DNA of 9,382 nucleotides from a bacterium. GTDB taxonomy: Bacteria > Spirochaetota > Spirochaetia > JABEVK01. The stretch lies in NCBI GenBank assembly GCA_021781625.1, contig JAJXWL010000054.1:1-9382 (forward strand), in the 5' to 3' direction. Position 1 is the stretch's first letter; every line of letters begins with the position of its first letter. The translations under genes were made by a program, and so were the position numbers. Below, piece by piece: positions 6,487 to 9,382 of this stretch. The notes beneath the pieces were generated by a model. The model was given only the letters and a program-made list of their open reading frames with translations, had not been told where the DNA came from and made no database searches.

Positions 6487-7518
6487 TTAACTATGTCGGG
6501 CGATCCGAGCCAAGGAACTCTTCGCACGGCGCAGAATCGTCTCGATCAATTCTAGTGCCGCCGCCCCATCAGACAAAGTCGATAGGGGTTGGTGGTGCTG
6601 TTCCCGCGCGGCAAGACAGGCATCCTCAGCCATGCGAAGAAAATACCCCGTGGGGTAAAGCTCCTCCTGATCTACTGAAACAGGTAAAAGCGACCGCATT
6701 TTCTCGTAATACGGGCTTTCCCCCCCAGAATATTCTTCGTAAAGCCCATTACCGACTCTTACCCGACCTTTTTCAAACGACAAATCCAGTTCAAAGACCA
6801 GATGGTCACGGTCAGTAGCCACTTCCACCACGACTTGGGTTGACCCCATTGAAAAGAGTGCCCATAGAGTTTCCCCAGGACGTTCGGCCTCACCGAGAGT
6901 CCGAACCTCGCTGGCTTCCTCCCCTGTTAAATACCGTAAAATATCCAGAAGATGGGTTCCATCCCAAACCAAGACCTCCCCGGCTGTCCGGCCTCGTCCC
7001 ATAAACAGCTTGGCATTCACGGAACGTAACCGGCCATAGGTTTGTCCTTGAATAAGAGCTTTTACCCTTTGGTAATCCCGGGCATAGCGGCGTTCATGGT
7101 TCACAAGAACTTTGCAAGAGGAGTTTTCTGCTAACCGTTCCAGGTGCCGAGCCTCGGACAACGTTTCTGTCAGCGGTTTTTCACAAATTACCACAGGGAC
7201 CCTGTGCCTGAAGGCCAGTTTAAGTAAGGCGGCATGCGTGTCGGGATAAGTCGCCACAACAAGAATATCGGGATGATGATGTGCCAGTAATTCTTCCGCC
7301 TCTGTATAAAGACTTGTCACACCCCAACGTTTTGAAAAAGTTTCACAACGTTCTGGATTCGTATCACAGCCTGCAAGAATTTTGGCCCCTGCGGCTGTTA
7401 AGGCCCCCGCATGAGACGCGGGCTTTTCCCGTTTCGTATCTTCCTCCAAGAGGGAGGCTATCCGACCTAAACCAATCAAGGCAGCCGACAGCGGCCGGGG
7501 GGACTTTTCATTCTCCAT
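6487..7518 (-). CDS. Gfo/Idh/MocA-family oxidoreductase
   Basis: A 343-residue NAD(P)-dependent dehydrogenase-like protein. Family members oxidise or reduce sugars, inositols or related cyclic metabolites. The N-terminal Rossmann domain shows ALIGLGRIA (13-21) with the dinucleotide-binding glycines, DILVVATYPDTH (84-95), and EKPLTE (113-118) with the usual catalytic or substrate-binding Lys114. The C-terminal beta-sheet domain contains the WDGTHLLDILRYLTG segment (185-199), matching the family GxHxxD motif with H189 and D192. I start at ATG 7516-7518 because GGAGAAGG precedes it at ideal spacing. The frame stays open another 29 codons upstream, but that extension covers the divergent gap and is not family sequence. 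Substrate and pathway cannot be assigned: neighbours are an exported protein (convergent, 4 bp away) and a phosphatase (divergent). Its length is normal and it appears intact. Confidence 0.88.
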   Translation of the reverse strand: MENEKSPRPLSAALIGLGRIASLLEEDTKREKPASHAGALTAAGAKILAGCDTNPERCETFSKRWGVTSLYTEAEELLAHHHPDILVVATYPDTHAALLKLAFRHRVPVVICEKPLTETLSEARHLERLAENSSCKVLVNHERRYARDYQRVKALIQGQTYGRLRSVNAKLFMGRGRTAGEVLVWDGTHLLDILRYLTGEEASEVRTLGEAERPGETLWALFSMGSTQVVVEVATDRDHLVFELDLSFEKGRVRVGNGLYEEYSGGESPYYEKMRSLLPVSVDQEELYPTGYFLRMAEDACLAAREQHHQPLSTLSDGAAALELIETILRRAKSSLARIARHS

Positions 7519-7573
7519 TGAACCTTCTCCGTATTTTACATTCTCTGTTGTTGAGAACTTGACATTGAACCTT
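7516..7573. repeat. Direct repeat CATTGAACCTT flanking the divergent gap
   Basis: The 11-base sequence CATTGAACCTT occurs at 7516-7526 and again at 7563-7573, 47 bp apart. Read on the minus strand each copy is AAGGTTCAATG, a purine-rich Shine-Dalgarno-like segment plus an ATG. The first is the true start of the oxidoreductase; the second is upstream and starts a 9-codon ORF. It may be a duplicated initiation region, a pair of regulator sites, or chance. Confidence 0.45.
7536..7565 (-). CDS. Possible 9-residue upstream ORF (leader peptide) before the oxidoreductase
   Basis: On the minus strand, AGAAAGGTTCA precedes an ATG at 7563-7565 that opens an ORF encoding MSSSQQQRM and a TAA at 7536-7538, 17 nt before the oxidoreductase ATG. 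The sequence before its ATG nearly copies that of the real gene. It is in a different frame from the oxidoreductase. The Ser/Gln-rich composition does not resemble a known attenuator peptide. Whether it is translated cannot be judged from sequence. Confidence 0.2.
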   Translation of the reverse strand: MSSSQQQRM

Positions 7574-7586
7574 TCTAAGCTAACAT
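7559..7586 (+). promoter_or_regulatory. Putative promoter of the phosphatase-kinase unit
   Basis: A perfect TTGACA (7559-7564) lies 16 bp from TAACAT (7581-7586, 4/6 match). The predicted transcription start is at or 1-2 nt before the ATG at 7594, and no Shine-Dalgarno precedes that ATG, so the mRNA is probably leaderless. The -35 box overlaps the upstream copy of the CATTGAACCTT repeat. Confidence 0.55.
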
Positions 7587-7593
7587 TAAATTC

Positions 7594-8520
7594 ATGGCAT
7601 CTCAAAAGGCTGAGGTTTCTTCGTTAGAGGGCGTTGCTCTGGTCGAAGAGGCCACAAAAATTATCGAAAACTACCCCGGAAGACCCCGAGATTCTCATGG
7701 CCGTCCCGGTGGACTCGTAGAATTTCCCTCTAACCTTCGCCCCATCATCATCGGCGATCTCCACACGAACCTCGACAACCTGAAGCAGATCCTTCACCAC
7801 GAATCTAACCTTGAGGATGTGACCGCCAAAAAAGCCGCCTACATTGTCGTTGGTGATGCGGTGCATGACGATCAGACGGGCCGGATGAAGGATATGACCA
7901 GTTCCTTAGTGATGTTAGAAGAAATTTTCCGGTTGATTATCGCGTATCCCCAACAGTTTTTGTACATTCGAGGGAATCACGATACCTTTGACGCCAGACT
8001 GGTAAAATCTGGCATTGCCCAAGGAAAAGAATTTCGACTGAAGCTCCTTGAAGCTCGTTCTCCAGAGTATGTCGAAGCCGTCGAGTATTTTTTTGAGGCC
8101 CTTCCCTATTTTATTATTGGAGAGGGCTTTGTTATAACCCACGCAGGTCCGCCACGAGGTGGCTGTACTAAAGAACAGCTTATTGAGGTTCGTGACCGGC
8201 CAGACCTGATGCAGCAACTAACCTGGAACCGAATCAATGAGTTTCATGGTACCCCTAGTTCTCGGGAATACGGCGAACGCGATATTCGGGCTATGTTAGA
8301 ATGCCTCTCCTTACCCGAGTTCACCCATTTTATTGTTGGTCATAACCTGATTAACGATGGGAATAAGACCGGTTGTTGGATGAATGTCATCGGGGTTAAA
8401 AACCATCACATTCTCTATTCCGGGACAGCTAGCCAGGCTCCCTACCTCACCTTTGTGAATGGTGAGCTCGTGTTAAAAACGGCCCAAGTAAAAACCCCCG
8501 AGGTATACTACTATGGATGA
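7594..8520 (+). CDS. PPP-like metallophosphoesterase (putative protein phosphatase)
   Basis: A 308-residue calcineurin-like phosphoesterase, probably a cytoplasmic phosphatase; there is no signal peptide. The dimetal ligands are all present in order: D55 and H57 in IIGDLHTN, D88 in VVGDAVHDD, N128 and H129 in RGNHDTF, H183 in ITHAGPPRGG, and H250 in FIVGHN. Spacing and flanks (GD-H, GD, GNH, HAG, then LTWNR at 209-213) resemble the PPP Ser/Thr phosphatase branch. However, the canonical GDxVDRG reads GDAVHDD, so the Asp-Arg pair that contacts phosphate in PPP enzymes is changed. The substrate could therefore be a phosphoprotein, a nucleotide such as diadenosine tetraphosphate, or something else. 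The start lacks a Shine-Dalgarno but has a well-placed promoter. The 3' end overlaps the next gene by 8 bp, pointing to a shared job with that kinase-like protein. Confidence 0.85.
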   Translation: MASQKAEVSSLEGVALVEEATKIIENYPGRPRDSHGRPGGLVEFPSNLRPIIIGDLHTNLDNLKQILHHESNLEDVTAKKAAYIVVGDAVHDDQTGRMKDMTSSLVMLEEIFRLIIAYPQQFLYIRGNHDTFDARLVKSGIAQGKEFRLKLLEARSPEYVEAVEYFFEALPYFIIGEGFVITHAGPPRGGCTKEQLIEVRDRPDLMQQLTWNRINEFHGTPSSREYGERDIRAMLECLSLPEFTHFIVGHNLINDGNKTGCWMNVIGVKNHHILYSGTASQAPYLTFVNGELVLKTAQVKTPEVYYYG

Positions 8521-9382
8521 GCGAGAACAACTGGCCGCAGAATTGCACGATTCCGAACTCGTTGAATATTTCTATTTGAGTTTCACAACGCCACAATTGT
8601 TAACTCACTTAAAAGAGCTAACTTTGCAATTAACCCCAAAAAGCGATGAAGCTCCGTTTAATGCCATCGTGAAAGGTTATCAGGCCGCAACCGATCAACA
8701 GGGTCACCCCTGGATCGTCAAGCCCGTTACTTGTCCCGAAGAAGCCCTCTATCACCGCATTTGTATGCTGGTGTACCTTTTAGATCATCAAACAGGTACG
8801 CTTTCAGCACCCTTGGTCCTCACCTCAATTGACGGGAAGCCCTACCGAGCTACCAAAGTAATCCGCAAAGGTGTCCAAATTAGCTCCTATAACTATTTGG
8901 ACAAGCCCTATATCGATTACATTCGCCAAGATTTAGTCAACCGTTGGATCTATTTTGATGAGGATCGCAATCCTAACAATTACTTGGTCATTCAAAATTC
9001 TCAACGAAAAAATTTTTTAGTGGCCATTGATTTTGACAAAGCGGATTTGACCACGGCGAAAATGAAGATTACGGGAGATCCCGAAAAATTTGGTTGGTTC
9101 AGGACAGAAAAAACACGGTTTTTAACCCTCTTACGACCAGAACATTTTCAAAATCAACCCCTAGAACTCTTCGATGCGAGGCTTAAAGCTTTTGAATCGA
9201 TTTCTAGCGAACAACTGAAAGAATGGATCAAGTCCTTATTAGAAGGCTGGGCGACCCAGGACCAAGTTGAAACGATTTCTCGAAATCTCAAGGATCGAAT
9301 TCTCTACGTGAGTGAGTACTTTCGCACCTGGTTCAAGCCCGCCTCAGAGACTCCCTCAACCACGCATGAGGATGAATATTCC
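8513..9382 (+). CDS. Kinase-like protein (HipA / PI3-4-kinase-like fold), truncated by window edge
   Basis: An ORF of 290 codons with no stop, running off the right edge. It begins at an ATG inside the end of the phosphatase gene (8-bp overlap, ATG in TACTATGGATGA) with CGAGGT about 8 nt upstream. I do not recognise the exact family, but the order of motifs fits a protein- or lipid-kinase fold: HPWIVKP (65-71, candidate ATP-binding Lys70), PEEALYHR (75-82, candidate helix-C Glu), YFDEDRNPNNYLV (147-159, resembling the catalytic loop DRxxxN with D151 and N156), and VAIDFDKAD (170-178, resembling the metal-binding DFG-like aspartate). The later RPEHFQNQPLELFDARLKAFESIS segment resembles C-terminal helices of HipA-like kinases. 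There is no signal peptide or membrane segment, so it is cytoplasmic. Kinase activity is an inference from motif order; the remaining function is unknown. Confidence 0.6.
   Translation, partial: MDEREQLAAELHDSELVEYFYLSFTTPQLLTHLKELTLQLTPKSDEAPFNAIVKGYQAATDQQGHPWIVKPVTCPEEALYHRICMLVYLLDHQTGTLSAPLVLTSIDGKPYRATKVIRKGVQISSYNYLDKPYIDYIRQDLVNRWIYFDEDRNPNNYLVIQNSQRKNFLVAIDFDKADLTTAKMKITGDPEKFGWFRTEKTRFLTLLRPEHFQNQPLELFDARLKAFESISSEQLKEWIKSLLEGWATQDQVETISRNLKDRILYVSEYFRTWFKPASETPSTTHEDEYS

Noticed and set aside
7519..7540. Promoter for the oxidoreductase based on TAAAAT (minus strand, 7539-7534 region)
   Set aside because: The -10 match is good but there is no acceptable -35 at 16-18 bp. A start from it would begin inside the gene's own Shine-Dalgarno, which contradicts use of that site.
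7519..7605. 29-codon upstream extension of the oxidoreductase frame
   Set aside because: The ATG at 7516-7518 has a strong GGAGAAGG site, and the extension is not Rossmann-fold sequence and covers the divergent promoter region.

Overview
The window looks like chromosomal DNA from a free-living bacterium, most probably a spirochaete. The main pointers are the form of its RNase Z (start MSLEVFVLGTGGMMP, then HTHADHVTGLPG), a GldA/GldF/GldG-type ABC system, and an exported PEGA-repeat protein. A full-length ArgA suggests an arginine prototroph. The taxonomic call is an inference from recognised protein families, not from a search. I see no tRNA, rRNA, CRISPR array, insertion sequence or phage gene. 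Coding density is very high and no gene-free stretch exceeds about 100 bases.

Layout. (1) Bases 1-3038, minus strand, form one tightly packed transcription unit read right to left: rnz, an ABC ATPase, an ABC-2 permease, and the N-terminal 143 codons of a GldG-like protein that runs off the left edge. (2) A 96-bp divergent gap leads to argA (3135-4496, plus). It has a promoter-like element so close to the ATG that the mRNA may be leaderless. (3) A 75-bp gap with a perfect TTGACA box leads to a two-gene plus-strand unit: a Ser/Thr-rich lipoprotein with a carboxypeptidase-regulatory-like domain (4572-5726), then a signal-peptide protein with three PEGA-like repeats (5733-6482). (4) A minus-strand Gfo/Idh/MocA oxidoreductase (6487-7518) converges on the PEGA gene with only 4 bp between stop codons. 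(5) A second divergent gap (7519-7593) leads to a plus-strand pair: a PPP-like metallophosphoesterase (7594-8520) and an overlapping gene (8513 to beyond the right edge) whose 290 visible residues carry kinase-like motifs.

Functional reading. The left operon pairs tRNA 3'-end maturation with an envelope ABC exporter of the Gld type, probably a conserved arrangement rather than one pathway. ArgA makes N-acetylglutamate, the first step of arginine synthesis. The lipoprotein and PEGA protein are both exported and probably act together at the envelope. The most interesting region is the right end, where a putative phosphatase and a putative kinase overlap by 8 bp. This would be a compact phosphorylation-switch module if both activities are real.

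A second theme is translation starts. Several first genes of transcription units (argA, the phosphatase, perhaps rnz) lack a Shine-Dalgarno and have a -10-like box about 6-10 nt before the ATG, whereas the downstream operon genes and two other genes have clear Shine-Dalgarno sequences.
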